The notes: a model not told the origin generated them from the letters alone. A DNA stretch of 64,000 bases from an uncultured Lachnospiraceae bacterium (GCA_937920345.1 CALGVA010000003.1:1-64000); one strand, 5' to 3'; positions 41,481-51,665 are shown, counted from the stretch's first letter. Numbers and translations are program-made.

Positions 41481-43742
41481 TCAATATGTATTCATGGGAT
41501 CGAAATCATACTGAACCGTCAGGTTGCGCAGTTCCTTTTCTTTGCAAAAAAACTCCAGTATGTCCTTGATCCCTACCAGTCTCTGATAATCTGCGTGTTT
41601 CACATAAAAAACATGTCTGTACAGATCGTTGATCCTGCCGATCGCCGCCTCTGCCGGTCCAATCACCTGTACTGTGTCCTGTACCGTATTGTCCGTTTCC
41701 CTGTCTTTGACACATCTCTTATTGACTATATCAGTCATTTCCTCGCACAGTTTCCTGCCCGCATCCTGATCGGAAGACGTGATCAGCACGGCAAGCATAT
41801 GCGATACCGGCGGATAGCTCATAAGATCCCGGTAGGTAATTTCTTCCTCGTAGAAAGCGCCGTAATCCTGCTTCGCCGCATGTACGATGCTGTAGTGCTC
41901 CGGCTGATAAGTCTGTATGACCACCTCGCCCTTCTTATCCCCTCTGCCGGCGCGGCCTGCCGCCTGCGTCAGCAGTTGGAAGGTGCGTTCTCCCGCGCGG
42001 TAGTCGTTGCGGTTCAGCGACAGATCCGCTGCCAGAATCCCCACCAGCGTCACGTTCGGGAAATCATGTCCCTTCACGATCATCTGTGTCCCCACAAGAA
42101 TATCCGCCTGTTCATCCGCAAAGGCTGACAGGATCTGCTCATAGCTTTCCTTCTTTCTGGTGGTGTCGGCATCCATACGCAGCACACGCGCATCCGGGAA
42201 CTCTCTGTGCAGCGCCTCCTCGATCTGCTCGGTGCCCGCCTTAAATCCCATCAGATATCCGGAACCGCATTCCGGGCACTTCGCCGGCCTGCGCTCCTCA
42301 TATCCGCAATAATGACATATTAACATACCACCCCTGTGTTCGGAAAGAGAAACATCACAGTGCGGACACTTCATCACATGTCCGCATGCCCTGCAGGAGA
42401 TAAAACCCGCATATCCCCGCCTGTTCAGGAAGAGTATGGTCTGCTCTCCCGCAGCAAGCCTCTGTTCCATCAGTTCCCGCAGTTTCCTGCTGAATACGGA
42501 GCGGTTGCCCTGTTTTAATTCTTCCCGTAAATCTATGGTGTATACGTCAGGCAGCGTGCTGTTCCCATGCCTGCCTGACATCTCATACAGCTTGTATTCT
42601 CCCTTTGCCGCACGATAATACGCCTCCATGGAAGGCGTCGCAGAACCCAGTATCACAGCTGCATGCTGCATGGAGGCAATATAGACCGCCGTCTCTCTGG
42701 CATGGTACTTCGGCATGGATTCACTCTTATAACTGCCCTCGTGCTCCTCGTCCACCACGATCACGCCCAGATTGGGAAACGGTGTAAAAAGCGCCGAGCG
42801 CGGTCCTATGATCACATCGATCTCTCCATCCGCCGCCCGTCTGATCTGGTCATATCTCTCTCCCATAGAAAGCGTTGAATTCATTACCGACACCCGGTCC
42901 CCGAATCTCTTATAGAACCGAAGCAGCGTCTGGTAAGTAAGCGCAATCTCCGGTATCAGCACGATCGCCTGCTTCCCCATAGCGATCATCTGCTCGATCA
43001 CTCCAAGATATACTTCTGTCTTACCGCTTCCGGTCACCCCGTGGAGCAGATAGGTTCCGGCACAGCCCGCTCTGTAATCCTGCAGAACATCATCGATAAT
43101 ATGCTGCTGCGTGTCACTCAATGCGACCCTCTGTTCTTTCTCCAGAACCGGCTTGACAGGATTCCGGTACAGACTCTCTGTCTCAATGCGAAGGCAGCCC
43201 TGTCTCTGAAGCGCCTGCAAAGTAGCCGGCGACACATTCAGTTTCTGCCGGATCAACTCATAGGGAAGCAGTTCTTCCTCCGCCAGTGCGCGCAGCACCC
43301 TGGCTTTAGCCGGCTGATGTTTTCCCTCGCACTGTTCCGCCAGCGCGAGCAGTTCAGCCGCCGGCATACATCCGGTAACTTTCTTCCGCTCAAGCTGCTT
43401 TAATTTCTGTTTTACGGGAAGAACCGTCTTGAGCGCCGCGATCATGGTTGCGCCGTACTGCCTTTTCATCCAATAGGCAGTCCTGATCTGGATACTCTGG
43501 GCGGTGATACCAAGATCGTCCACCGAAGTAATACTCTTCATCTTCTCCTCCGGATAATCCGGCTGATCGGACAATTCCACCACGTAGCCCGTCTGATCCC
43601 GGTTGCCCCTGCCGAAGGGCACATGAACCCGCACCCCGGCGCATACGGCGTCCGACAGTTCCTGCGGTATCTTATATTGAAAAGGTCTGTCTACTTTCTC
43701 ATGGGAGATATCAATGATAACGTCCGCATATTTTGCTGCCAT
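41481..43742 (-). CDS. priA: Primosomal replication-restart helicase PriA
   Basis: 753 aa. An N-terminal DNA-binding 3'BD is followed by a superfamily 2 helicase with Walker A GVTGSGKTEVYLG, DEEH box VVDEEHEGSYKS and VI motif QAAGRAGRG. The zinc module has eight cysteines (CRACGHVMKCPHC, CHYCGYEE, CPECGSGYL). It reloads the replisome at stalled forks. First gene of the long conserved operon down to rsgA. Confidence 0.96.
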   Translation of the reverse strand: MAAKYADVIIDISHEKVDRPFQYKIPQELSDAVCAGVRVHVPFGRGNRDQTGYVVELSDQPDYPEEKMKSITSVDDLGITAQSIQIRTAYWMKRQYGATMIAALKTVLPVKQKLKQLERKKVTGCMPAAELLALAEQCEGKHQPAKARVLRALAEEELLPYELIRQKLNVSPATLQALQRQGCLRIETESLYRNPVKPVLEKEQRVALSDTQQHIIDDVLQDYRAGCAGTYLLHGVTGSGKTEVYLGVIEQMIAMGKQAIVLIPEIALTYQTLLRFYKRFGDRVSVMNSTLSMGERYDQIRRAADGEIDVIIGPRSALFTPFPNLGVIVVDEEHEGSYKSESMPKYHARETAVYIASMQHAAVILGSATPSMEAYYRAAKGEYKLYEMSGRHGNSTLPDVYTIDLREELKQGNRSVFSRKLRELMEQRLAAGEQTILFLNRRGYAGFISCRACGHVMKCPHCDVSLSEHRGGMLICHYCGYEERRPAKCPECGSGYLMGFKAGTEQIEEALHREFPDARVLRMDADTTRKKESYEQILSAFADEQADILVGTQMIVKGHDFPNVTLVGILAADLSLNRNDYRAGERTFQLLTQAAGRAGRGDKKGEVVIQTYQPEHYSIVHAAKQDYGAFYEEEITYRDLMSYPPVSHMLAVLITSSDQDAGRKLCEEMTDIVNKRCVKDRETDNTVQDTVQVIGPAEAAIGRINDLYRHVFYVKHADYQRLVGIKDILEFFCKEKELRNLTVQYDFDPMNTY

Positions 43743-43837
43743 GCCGTCTCCTTCTTATCTTCTGTCCCGCCGCTTATACCCGTATCCCCGGTCTTTCCTA
43801 CCAGCCTGGCGCTTGTGCTCTGCACCCGAGGCTGCGC

Positions 43838-45304
43838 TTACCTGCCTTCCAGAATCTCCTGTATCAGCACCCGCTCATCCATCGGATACTTGACGCCGTT
43901 GATCTCCTGATAGTCCTCGTGTCCCTTACCAGCCAGCACAATAATGTCTCCCGGCTCTCCGTGGGATATGGCATAGGCAATCGCTTCTTTCCTGTCACAG
44001 ATCTCGACATATTGGCCGTCCGTCCTGCTGATTCCCGTCTTGATATCATCAATAATAGCCTGCGGTTCCTCCGTCCGCGGATTATCGGAAGTGATAATCG
44101 TCAGATCCGCCATCCGGCCGCTGACCTCCCCCATCTCGTACCGCCTGGATCTGGCACGGTTACCGCCGCATCCGAAGAGACAGACCAGTCTGTGTGGCTG
44201 ATACTCCCGCAGCGTACCCAGCAGACTCTTGAGCGCCATGGCATTATGCGCGTAATCAATCATCAGCGTAAACGAATCCGACACTTTCACCGGCTCGATC
44301 CTGCCCTTCACCTTCGCCGCCAGCAGCGCTGCCCTGATATCCTCTTCCTGTACGCCGAAATGTCTGCAGATCGCGATCGCCGTAAGCGCATTGTACACGC
44401 TGAACTTGCCGGGTGTTGCGATCTGTACCGGGAAGTTCATAAGTCCGGTCACATCAAATCCCATTCCCAGATTGCCCGCTTCACGAAAGAACGTAATATT
44501 TTCTGCTCTGAGACCGGCCGCAGTGTCGATCCCGTATGTCTCCAGGTCGCAGGTATGGCCTTCAGTGACCGCCTCCCAATGCGCGTCGTCGTGATTGACG
44601 ATTCCGACTCTGCACTGTCTAAAGAGCAGACTCTTGCAGTGCAGATAATCCTCAAAGTCCTTATGCTCGCCCTTGCCGATATGATCCGGTTCCAGATTGG
44701 TAAAGATGCCAAAGTCAAAAGTGAATCCCTGTGTCCTGTGCAGCATAAGCCCCTGAGACGACACTTCCATCACCACCGTGTCGCATCCGGCGTCCGCCAT
44801 CTGCCTGAAATACTTCTGGATCAGATATGATTCCGGCGTCGTATGATCCGCGTGAATATGGGTGTCACCTATGATAATCTCTATCGTACCGATCAGCCCG
44901 ACTTTTCTTCCGGCATGTTCCAGTATGGATTTGACAAGATATGTTGTGGTAGTCTTGCCTTTCGTGCCCGTAATACCGATAATCTTCATTTCCTGTGCCG
45001 GATGCCCGAAAAAAGCCGCCGACACGAACGCCATTGCGTAATGGGTGTCTTTCACCCGCACGACCGTCACATCCGCGCCCTCCGGCAGTTCCACATCTTT
45101 CTCCGTCAACAGCACGCCGGCTCCCGCCCGCACCGCTTCCGCGGCATATGCATGCCCGTCACTTACGGCGCCGGATATGCAGACAAACATACTGCCCGGC
45201 ACAACCTTACGCGAATCATATATAATATCCGTCACTTCCCGGTCCGGTGTACCCGCACTGCATTCATATTCGAATCCGGTCAGTAACTCTCTTAATACAG
45301 CCAT
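43838..45304 (-). CDS. murE: UDP-N-acetylmuramoyl-tripeptide synthetase MurE
   Basis: 488-aa Mur ligase adding the third stem-peptide residue to UDP-MurNAc-L-Ala-D-Glu. ATP-binding GITGTKGKTTTTYLV, central IFTNLEPDHIGKGEHKDFEDY, and in the C-terminal domain the amino-acid specificity motif reads DNPRTEEP, where DNPR is the form typical of meso-diaminopimelate ligases. It lies upstream of priA and away from the dcw cluster. 95 bp separate it from priA. Confidence 0.93.
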   Translation of the reverse strand: MAVLRELLTGFEYECSAGTPDREVTDIIYDSRKVVPGSMFVCISGAVSDGHAYAAEAVRAGAGVLLTEKDVELPEGADVTVVRVKDTHYAMAFVSAAFFGHPAQEMKIIGITGTKGKTTTTYLVKSILEHAGRKVGLIGTIEIIIGDTHIHADHTTPESYLIQKYFRQMADAGCDTVVMEVSSQGLMLHRTQGFTFDFGIFTNLEPDHIGKGEHKDFEDYLHCKSLLFRQCRVGIVNHDDAHWEAVTEGHTCDLETYGIDTAAGLRAENITFFREAGNLGMGFDVTGLMNFPVQIATPGKFSVYNALTAIAICRHFGVQEEDIRAALLAAKVKGRIEPVKVSDSFTLMIDYAHNAMALKSLLGTLREYQPHRLVCLFGCGGNRARSRRYEMGEVSGRMADLTIITSDNPRTEEPQAIIDDIKTGISRTDGQYVEICDRKEAIAYAISHGEPGDIIVLAGKGHEDYQEINGVKYPMDERVLIQEILEGR

Positions 45305-45666
45305 AGATTAACCTCCTGTTTTCTGTCCGCCAAACCACAAGCCAAAGCCCTGTAAACCAGCCATTTCACTTTACGCTAATACCATAGCACGAAAACCTCT
45401 CTTTTTCAACTTATGCGGCAATTCTGCTTTTTTTCTTTATTCTTTAAGCTTTCTTAATGCTATTTTATATTTTTATAACAAAGTAAACACATTTTAGACA
45501 CATTTACATCTTATGATAAGTATCAAGATAGTTGATGAACTCACTATCTCCCCCCTCATAAGAAAATACGAAAAAGTCTGGGACCTCCCGGACTTTTTTG
45601 TATTGGTCCGCCTGCGTCTCATAAGGCGGTCCGGTTCGCGGTCCGGTCACCGCTTTCGCTGCGCTC
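45305..45666. other. Intergenic region between murE and recJ
   Basis: AT-rich. It holds the presumed murE promoter region and the recJ terminator (45571-45599). The short open frames here have no ribosome-binding site or recognisable product. Confidence 0.6.
45571..45599 (-). terminator. Terminator after recJ
   Basis: Stem AAAAAGTC.GGG / CCC.GACTTTTT (one mismatched pair) with a 4-nt loop, symmetrical with A/T runs on both sides. It lies 68 bp after the recJ stop and could act in both directions. Confidence 0.85.
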
Positions 45667-47454
45667 TCATCCGCCGGACGCGGCATAATCCTGCATGATC
45701 ATCTGCAGCCGTTCCCTGCCCTGATATACGTCGAGATCCGGATAATAAATCACATGGATGCGCATCTGCCCGCCTGCGCCCCGGTACAGCCCGTCGCACG
45801 CCTCCTGTCCGAACCGCTCCGCAAGAAAAGCATGCCACACCTCCAGATTGCCGAAATAGATCATCTCAAACTGCCTGCCGCCGTCATCTTCCACCGTATA
45901 CCGTCCTACATTCTGATTTTTCCCCAGTATCCTGCCTTTTATCAGGCGGATATCCTTCTGGGCGAAAACAGGCTTGGGATTGCCGTTGCCAAACGGTTCC
46001 AGAACCGCCAGCTGCTTCACAAACGCAGGCGTCACATAGGACATGGGCATAGGCACGTCTATACAGATCTTCTCCTCAAAATCCGCCGCCGTCAGCCCGC
46101 AGTGCTCGTTCAGATACGCGCGGAATCTGTCCACATGCTCCTCCGGCATAGAGACGCCGGCCGCCATCTTGTGTCCGCCGTACTTCGTGTACAACTCCTT
46201 ACACTCACTCATCTTATCATACATATGATAGGCTTCTATGGAGCGCCCGGAGCCTTTCACCCCGTCCTCCGCGCGCGTCAGTACGAACGCCGGCTTATGA
46301 TACCGCTCTCTGAGCCGTCCGGCAATGATGCCCGCCAGGCTCTCATGACAGTCCGGCAGATAGACGACGAGTACCCGGTCCTCCCGCAACGCACTGTTCT
46401 CAATCGTCTCGATCGCCTGACCGGTTCCCTGCAGCGTCATATTCTTCCTGTTATCGTTCAGTTCCTTCAATTCTCCGGCAATGGTCACCGCCTCCGCCCG
46501 GTCGGACGTTTGGAACATCTGAAGCGCCCTGGATGCCGTGTCCAGCCTGCCCGTCGCATTCAGACAGGGCCCCAGCACGAATCCGATATGGTATGCCGTA
46601 AGCGGCTTGTCCTGCAGCCCGTTGACCGTCAGTAATGCCTGCATGCCCGGGTTGGAGGAGCGCGCGATCTGACGCAGCCCGTACCGGACAATGATCCGGT
46701 TCTCATCCGTCAGTTCCATCACATCTCCCACTGTGGCAAAGGCCGCAAACGCCAGCAGTTCCTGCAGGAGTTCCTGCGCCCCTTCCCCTGTCTGTCCGGC
46801 AAGCAGCGCCTGTATCAGCTTATACGCGACCACTGCGCCGCAGATCCCCGCAAAGGGATAGCCGCAGTCCGCCTGCTTCGGATCGATCACCGCATCCGCC
46901 GCCGGCGGACACTCCCGTCTGCTGCCGTCCTCCTGCAGTTCATAGGGCACCTCATGATGATCCGTCACCACCACCGTCATGCCAAGAGATCGGGCATAAT
47001 CAATCTGTGTTCCGGCCGCAATCCCGTTATCGCAGGTCAGAATCGTATCGATTCCCGCCTCATGCGCCTCCGTGATCATACGGTCATTCATTCCGTAACC
47101 GTCATGAATACGATGCGGAATCACAGTGTCCACGACCGCACCCAGAAAATTCAGTCCCGCATACAGGATATAGGCAGAACATACTCCGTCAATATCATAA
47201 TCCCCGATGATGCGTATCGGCAGCTTATGCGCAATCTTGTCCTCCAGAATGCGGACCGCCTTCTCTACATCCTTCAACAGCCCCGGATCATACATCTGCG
47301 CGGGCGTACCGTTTAGAAACTTATCTATGCTCTCGTCTCCCACGATCTCCCTGTTGCGAATGATTCTGGCTATCACCGGATCAATCCGAAATTTCTCCGC
47401 TATATGATTAAAATCCGCCCCCTTGGCAGTTACTACCCATTTCGCCACTGACAC
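45667..47454 (-). CDS. recJ: Single-stranded-DNA-specific 5'-3' exonuclease RecJ
   Basis: 595 aa, DHH phosphoesterase family, used in recombination and mismatch repair. Motif I IIGDYDIDGVCSAYI, motif II TCDNGIAA, motif III VVTDHHEVP, and C-terminal DHHA1 GGHKMAAG. Then comes an OB-fold region (FEMIYFGNLEVWHAFLAE). Start chosen at GTG 47454, with GGAG 10 nt upstream. GTG 47448 (GGCGGA upstream) is nearly as good. The frame remains open to 47520 but that extension does not resemble RecJ. Confidence 0.92.
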   Translation of the reverse strand: MSVAKWVVTAKGADFNHIAEKFRIDPVIARIIRNREIVGDESIDKFLNGTPAQMYDPGLLKDVEKAVRILEDKIAHKLPIRIIGDYDIDGVCSAYILYAGLNFLGAVVDTVIPHRIHDGYGMNDRMITEAHEAGIDTILTCDNGIAAGTQIDYARSLGMTVVVTDHHEVPYELQEDGSRRECPPAADAVIDPKQADCGYPFAGICGAVVAYKLIQALLAGQTGEGAQELLQELLAFAAFATVGDVMELTDENRIIVRYGLRQIARSSNPGMQALLTVNGLQDKPLTAYHIGFVLGPCLNATGRLDTASRALQMFQTSDRAEAVTIAGELKELNDNRKNMTLQGTGQAIETIENSALREDRVLVVYLPDCHESLAGIIAGRLRERYHKPAFVLTRAEDGVKGSGRSIEAYHMYDKMSECKELYTKYGGHKMAAGVSMPEEHVDRFRAYLNEHCGLTAADFEEKICIDVPMPMSYVTPAFVKQLAVLEPFGNGNPKPVFAQKDIRLIKGRILGKNQNVGRYTVEDDGGRQFEMIYFGNLEVWHAFLAERFGQEACDGLYRGAGGQMRIHVIYYPDLDVYQGRERLQMIMQDYAASGG

Positions 47455-47540
47455 TTCCGCCTTTCTCCTGTGTTGTATGTACCCTGTTTCTCTGCACCCT
47501 GCCGGGATACAGCGCCGCATGGTGCCATGACGGCGTTATG

Positions 47541-47570
47541 AAAGGCGTCCTGCCCGCGCAGAACGCCTTT
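47541..47570 (-). terminator. Probable terminator after secDF
   Basis: Stem AAAGGCGT.CTGC / GCAG.ACGCCTTT with a CCGC loop, 70 bp after secDF. The T run is short. Confidence 0.6.
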
Positions 47571-47640
47571 TATCATTTTCCGGCGGCCGCCGCACCGCGG
47601 ACGCACTGCCGGAACCGATATCTGTTAAAACTGCTCTGAT

Positions 47641-49905
47641 CTATTTCGCCGCCTTCTTCACGAACTTCGTGCGGAATACATACCACATCGCGCCTGTCAG
47701 ACAGATTGATGAGTAAGTACCGCAGATAATGCCCGCGATCAACGGTAATGCAAACTCTCTGATCGAAGATACACCAAACACTTCCAGCGCCGCCACCATA
47801 AAGAACGTGGTCAGGGATGTGAAGATACTTCTCGACAGCGTCTGGGATATGCTCTTATTCACCATATCCTGTAAGGACTCTCTGTCTTTCTTATCCCGCA
47901 GGTTCTCACGGATACGGTCGAAGATTACGATGGTCGCATTGATGGAGTAACCCACGATCGTCAGCATACATGCAATAAAAGTATTACCCACGGATATTCT
48001 GACAATCGCGTAGAATGCCAGTACCACCAGCACGTCATGGATCAGTGCGATCACGGAACTTGCGCCGAAGCGGATATCCTTAAATCTGAACCAGATATAC
48101 AGCAGCATAAGGATCGTTGCCACTACGATGGCCTTGATCGCATCCGCCTGCATCTCGGAACTGACGGTTGCACTGATGGTTTCCGCCGTAATACTGCTCT
48201 CATCCACGCCGAAATTCGTCACCATCGTGTCTGCAAACTGCTCTCTCTCCTGTACATTCAGTGTCCTTGTCTTAATGATGACCTGATTGGAACCTGCCAC
48301 CTTCGTGGTCTGCACATTGCCGTCGCCCGTGATATCCTCAATCATCGGAACGATCTGTGCGTCGATTTCTTCGATACTCATGTCCTCATTCAATGTCATG
48401 GTGGTAGAAGTACCACCCACAAAGTCCAGGCTGTAGTTAAGCGGCATATCGATCTGGGACTTGTTGACACCCATTACAACAAAACCGATCAGAATCACCA
48501 CGACAGACAGACCGAAGAACAACTTTCTTTTAGAGAGAAAATCAATGGTCTTCTTCTCTTTCCCCACACCGTAAGCCTTCTCACTCTGGACACCTACCGC
48601 GTACAGTGCATTGATCAGGAACTTCGTGACAAACAGCGCCGTAAACATGGACAGGAAAATACCCAGCATAAGCGTTATGGAGAAGCCCTTGATCGTACCG
48701 CTTCCCATGAAGTAGAGCACCAGCGCCGCGATCAGGGTCGTGATGTTACCGTCCAGAATCGCCGACAGCGCCTTGCTGAAACCGATCTTGATGGAAGACT
48801 GCACCGTCTTGCCGGTAGCGAGTTCCTCCCGGATACGGGCGAAAATAATCACGTTCGCATCCACCGCCATACCGACGGAGAGAATAATACCGGCGATACC
48901 CGGCAGCGTCAATGTCGCCTCAAAGGCATACAACAGAATTACCATTAACTCCGTGTACAGGCAGAGCGCCAGAGACGCCGCCAGACCGGAAATATAATAT
49001 ACTGCAATCATAAACAAAATTACCAGCGCGAAACCTACTGCCGCAGCAATCAGGCTGGAATGGATCGCCTCGGAGCCAAGCTGTGCGCCCACCACGTTGG
49101 AACGCAGCTCCTCCAGTTCCAGTTTCAGGCCGCCGATACGGATCGTGGACGCGATACGCTGCGCTTCCTCCACACTGGCCTGTCCGGTGATCACTGCGTT
49201 ACCGTCGGTGATCACAGCCTGTACATTCGGCACGCTGACAAAATCGTCGTCATAATAGATCGCGATCGATTCGCCGTTGTCATAAGCCTTCTGCGTGGCT
49301 GCCGCGAAAGCCTCCGTACCCGCCGCATTGAGCGTCAGCGCAACTACATTCTCCACATTTCCCATGGAATCCTGCTGTGCTCTCGCCTGCGCGTCTTCCA
49401 CCTCCGTACCTGTCAGCACGATGGAACCGTCTGCCAACAGCTCGTCGATTGTCTTATTTAACGTATACTGTGGAACGAGATTGCCATCCGCATCAATACC
49501 GTAGCCTGCCTCATAGTTATTATTGCCCGCGCTGTCCGTCTGTGCGATGAAGTACAGACTGCCCGGCTTACCCAGCTCCTCCAGAATCGCATTGGCATCC
49601 GTCACACCGGGGATCTCAATATTGATCCTGTCATCGCCTTCCTGATAAACCTGCGCCTCCGTGCTGTAACCGTCAACACGCTGCTGCAGCTTGTAAATCG
49701 TGTCGCTCATATCCTCTGCGCTCGGCTTCCCTTCCCCCACAGCCTGGTATGTGATGCTGACACCGCCCGCCAGATCCAGACCCAGCTTAATGCTGGAAGC
49801 CGAACCGGACTTGTCCGCTCCCACACCGAACACTGCCGTGTAACCGAGCAGCCCAAGTATCAGGGCAAATACGATCAAACCAATAACCGCTCTGCTTTTT
49901 TTCAT
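47641..49905 (-). CDS. secDF: Fused SecDF protein-export subunit
   Basis: 754 aa with about twelve membrane segments. The SecD half has GLDLAGGVSITYQAV near the N-terminus, a large periplasmic P1 domain and GMAVDANVIIFARIREEL. The SecF half starts about residue 460, with YSLDFVGGTSTTM and GYSINATIVIFDRIREN. It uses the proton gradient to drive late translocation through SecYEG. Separate secD and secF genes are usual in Gram-negatives, and fusion is common in Clostridia. Its ATG overlaps the scfB stop by 4 bp (ATGA). Confidence 0.96.
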   Translation of the reverse strand: MKKSRAVIGLIVFALILGLLGYTAVFGVGADKSGSASSIKLGLDLAGGVSITYQAVGEGKPSAEDMSDTIYKLQQRVDGYSTEAQVYQEGDDRINIEIPGVTDANAILEELGKPGSLYFIAQTDSAGNNNYEAGYGIDADGNLVPQYTLNKTIDELLADGSIVLTGTEVEDAQARAQQDSMGNVENVVALTLNAAGTEAFAAATQKAYDNGESIAIYYDDDFVSVPNVQAVITDGNAVITGQASVEEAQRIASTIRIGGLKLELEELRSNVVGAQLGSEAIHSSLIAAAVGFALVILFMIAVYYISGLAASLALCLYTELMVILLYAFEATLTLPGIAGIILSVGMAVDANVIIFARIREELATGKTVQSSIKIGFSKALSAILDGNITTLIAALVLYFMGSGTIKGFSITLMLGIFLSMFTALFVTKFLINALYAVGVQSEKAYGVGKEKKTIDFLSKRKLFFGLSVVVILIGFVVMGVNKSQIDMPLNYSLDFVGGTSTTMTLNEDMSIEEIDAQIVPMIEDITGDGNVQTTKVAGSNQVIIKTRTLNVQEREQFADTMVTNFGVDESSITAETISATVSSEMQADAIKAIVVATILMLLYIWFRFKDIRFGASSVIALIHDVLVVLAFYAIVRISVGNTFIACMLTIVGYSINATIVIFDRIRENLRDKKDRESLQDMVNKSISQTLSRSIFTSLTTFFMVAALEVFGVSSIREFALPLIAGIICGTYSSICLTGAMWYVFRTKFVKKAAK

Positions 49906-51344
49906 AATGCTTTCTCCTTTTCCTCATCGGCAAGTGCCGCTTTTATCATGATTGCGCACTCAACGCGCTTTCTTTGCAACTCGCAGCCAAGGTCGTAAGC
50001 GCCGTTTATGCTGCCGCTGAAATTGTAGGCATTGGCCGCACAGCCGCCGCTGCAATAGAATTTCGCGAAACAATCCCTGCACTTCTCCTTCGCATAGACA
50101 TTACATGTTTTAAAAGTATCCCTGATATCCGTGCGGACGATACCGTCGTCCACATTGCCCATCAGAAATTCCTCCTGTCCCACGAACTGGTGACAGGGAT
50201 AGAAATCTCCCCATGGGGTCACCGCCAGATACTCTGTACCCGACCCGCAGCCTGACAATCGCTTCGCCACACAAGGGCCACCCTCTAAATCTATCATAAA
50301 ATGAAAGAAATTGAAACCTTTTCCTTCTTTTTTTCTACGAATATATTCCAGCGCCAGCTTATCGTACTCCTGAAGGATCGCTGGAACGTCCTCCTCCCGG
50401 AGCGCATAATCCTCTGTATCCGCCGCGACTACAGGTTCCACGGAGATCTGCTCGAACCCCTCGTCCGCCAGATGTTTGACGTCCTCGGTAAAATCCAGAT
50501 TGTTTCTCGTGAAGGTGCCCCTCACATAATAGTTCATCTGGTTTCGGCTCTCCGCTGCTTTCTTATATCTGGGAACCACCTCGTCATAACTGCCCTGTCC
50601 GCCTCTGTGGGGACGCATCAGATCATGAATCTCTTTTCGCCCGTCTATGCTCAACACGATATTTGCCATCTCCCGATTGGCAAACTCCAGCACCTCATCA
50701 TCCAACAGGACGCCGTTTGTCGTCAGCGTGAACCGGAATTTCTTGTGATAAGGCTCTTCCAGGCTTCTGCCGTACGCCACCAGATCTTTAACGACCTGCC
50801 AGTTCATGAGCGGCTCACCGCCGAAGAAGTCCACTTCCAGATTCACTCTGCTGCCGGAATTTGCCACGAGAAAGTCCAGCGCCTTCTTACCGACTTCATA
50901 GCTCATGAACGCTCTTCTGCCGTGATATTCGCCCTCCTCCGCAAAACAGTACCTGCAGGCAAGATTGCAGTCATGGGCGATATGCAGGCAGAGTGCTTTC
51001 ACCACTGTCTGCCGGTCCCTGAAATCACCGATATACTTCTCGTAGATGTCCTCGGTAAAAAGCAGTCCCGCTTCCTTCAGTTCCAGAATCTCCTCCACTG
51101 TCTCCAGAAGATCCGCCGGGTCCATGATCCGCCCGTCCTCCTCCGCCAGTTTCTCTGCAGCATGTGCCGCAATCTGCTGCGCTTCTTCCATCTGTCCCGC
51201 AAGCGCTTCTTCCACGAGCGGTATCACCCGGTATGCCGTCTCATCCACCACATGGACACTGCCGCTGTTGACGTCCAGCACAATATGATATCCGTTGCTT
51301 ATATATTGATGTACCACTTCTGTTCTCCTGTTATCTTTTGACAC
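49902..51344 (-). CDS. scfB: SCIFF peptide thioether maturase (radical SAM/SPASM)
   Basis: 480 aa. Installs a thioether cross-link in the SCIFF precursor encoded next to it. The N-terminal part (about 1-90) is a precursor-recognition-like region (YHIVLDVNSGSVHVVDE). The radical SAM motif CNLACRYCF is near residue 135, then VDFFGGEPLMNW. The C-terminal SPASM region coordinates auxiliary clusters with cysteines in LSGCGSGTEY, YPCHQF, FKTCNVY, KCRDCFAKFYCSGGC and LGCEL. The gene order scfA-scfB-secDF is a hallmark of Clostridia. Confidence 0.96.
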   Translation of the reverse strand: MSKDNRRTEVVHQYISNGYHIVLDVNSGSVHVVDETAYRVIPLVEEALAGQMEEAQQIAAHAAEKLAEEDGRIMDPADLLETVEEILELKEAGLLFTEDIYEKYIGDFRDRQTVVKALCLHIAHDCNLACRYCFAEEGEYHGRRAFMSYEVGKKALDFLVANSGSRVNLEVDFFGGEPLMNWQVVKDLVAYGRSLEEPYHKKFRFTLTTNGVLLDDEVLEFANREMANIVLSIDGRKEIHDLMRPHRGGQGSYDEVVPRYKKAAESRNQMNYYVRGTFTRNNLDFTEDVKHLADEGFEQISVEPVVAADTEDYALREEDVPAILQEYDKLALEYIRRKKEGKGFNFFHFMIDLEGGPCVAKRLSGCGSGTEYLAVTPWGDFYPCHQFVGQEEFLMGNVDDGIVRTDIRDTFKTCNVYAKEKCRDCFAKFYCSGGCAANAYNFSGSINGAYDLGCELQRKRVECAIMIKAALADEEKEKAL

Positions 51345-51359
51345 AAAACACGTAGAATA

Positions 51360-51382
51360 AGCAGCGATTTACGATCGCTGCT
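51360..51382 (-). promoter_or_regulatory. Stem-loop between scfA and scfB
   Basis: Perfect 9-bp stem AGCAGCGAT/ATCGCTGCT with a 5-nt loop, 36 bp after the scfA stop, followed on the minus strand by TTATTC. It probably acts as a leaky attenuator or mRNA 3'-end stabiliser, allowing more precursor than maturase to be made. Confidence 0.6.
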
Positions 51383-51417
51383 TACGCTTCCTATCATTTT
51401 AACTGAAACCGAATCAC

Positions 51418-51561
51418 TTATCTTGCCTTCTCGCAGCTCTGGTTTCCTACTGTGCAGGATGTCTTGCAGGCTGACTGGCAGGATGTCTGGCACTCGCCGC
51501 ATCCGCCCTTCTTCATGGATTCCTTCAGATCTCTTGTGCTTAAAGTCTTGATATGTTTCAT
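51418..51561 (-). CDS. scfA: SCIFF (six cysteines in forty-five residues) precursor peptide
   Basis: 47-aa ribosomally made peptide. The leader MKHIKTLSTRDLKESMKKGG is followed by a core with six cysteines (CGEC, QTSC, QSAC, KTSC and a final QSC) and EKAR at the end. ATG 51561 has a strong GAGGAGG site 9 nt upstream. A longer ORF in another frame (51299-51625) hides it and is spurious. One core cysteine is expected to be cross-linked to a threonine by ScfB. SCIFF is near universal in Clostridia and its function is still unsettled. Confidence 0.97.
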   Translation of the reverse strand: MKHIKTLSTRDLKESMKKGGCGECQTSCQSACKTSCTVGNQSCEKAR

Positions 51562-51656
51562 ACTCTGTATCCTCCTCGTATGTCTCCGTTCCTGATTCCA
51601 TTATACCGGCGCGGCCGGCACCCATAATATCTGACCGGTCACCCGTAACTTTATGT

Positions 51657-51665
51657 AGTATACCA
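51657..51665 (-). promoter_or_regulatory. Extended -10 promoter upstream of scfA
   Basis: Minus-strand TGG-TATACT matches an extended -10 (TGnTATAAT). The expected -35 position has only TTTCCG. It lies about 95 bp upstream of the scfA ATG, with GC-rich CCGGC/GCCGG pairing in the leader. Confidence 0.5.

Noticed and set aside
45504..45686. 60-codon ORF overlapping the recJ end
   Set aside because: Runs through the recJ terminator hairpin and has no ribosome-binding site.
51299..51625. 108-codon minus-strand ORF over the SCIFF region
   Set aside because: It is a frame-shifted reading of the scfA gene and its leader; the 47-codon frame has the ribosome-binding site and the SCIFF pattern.
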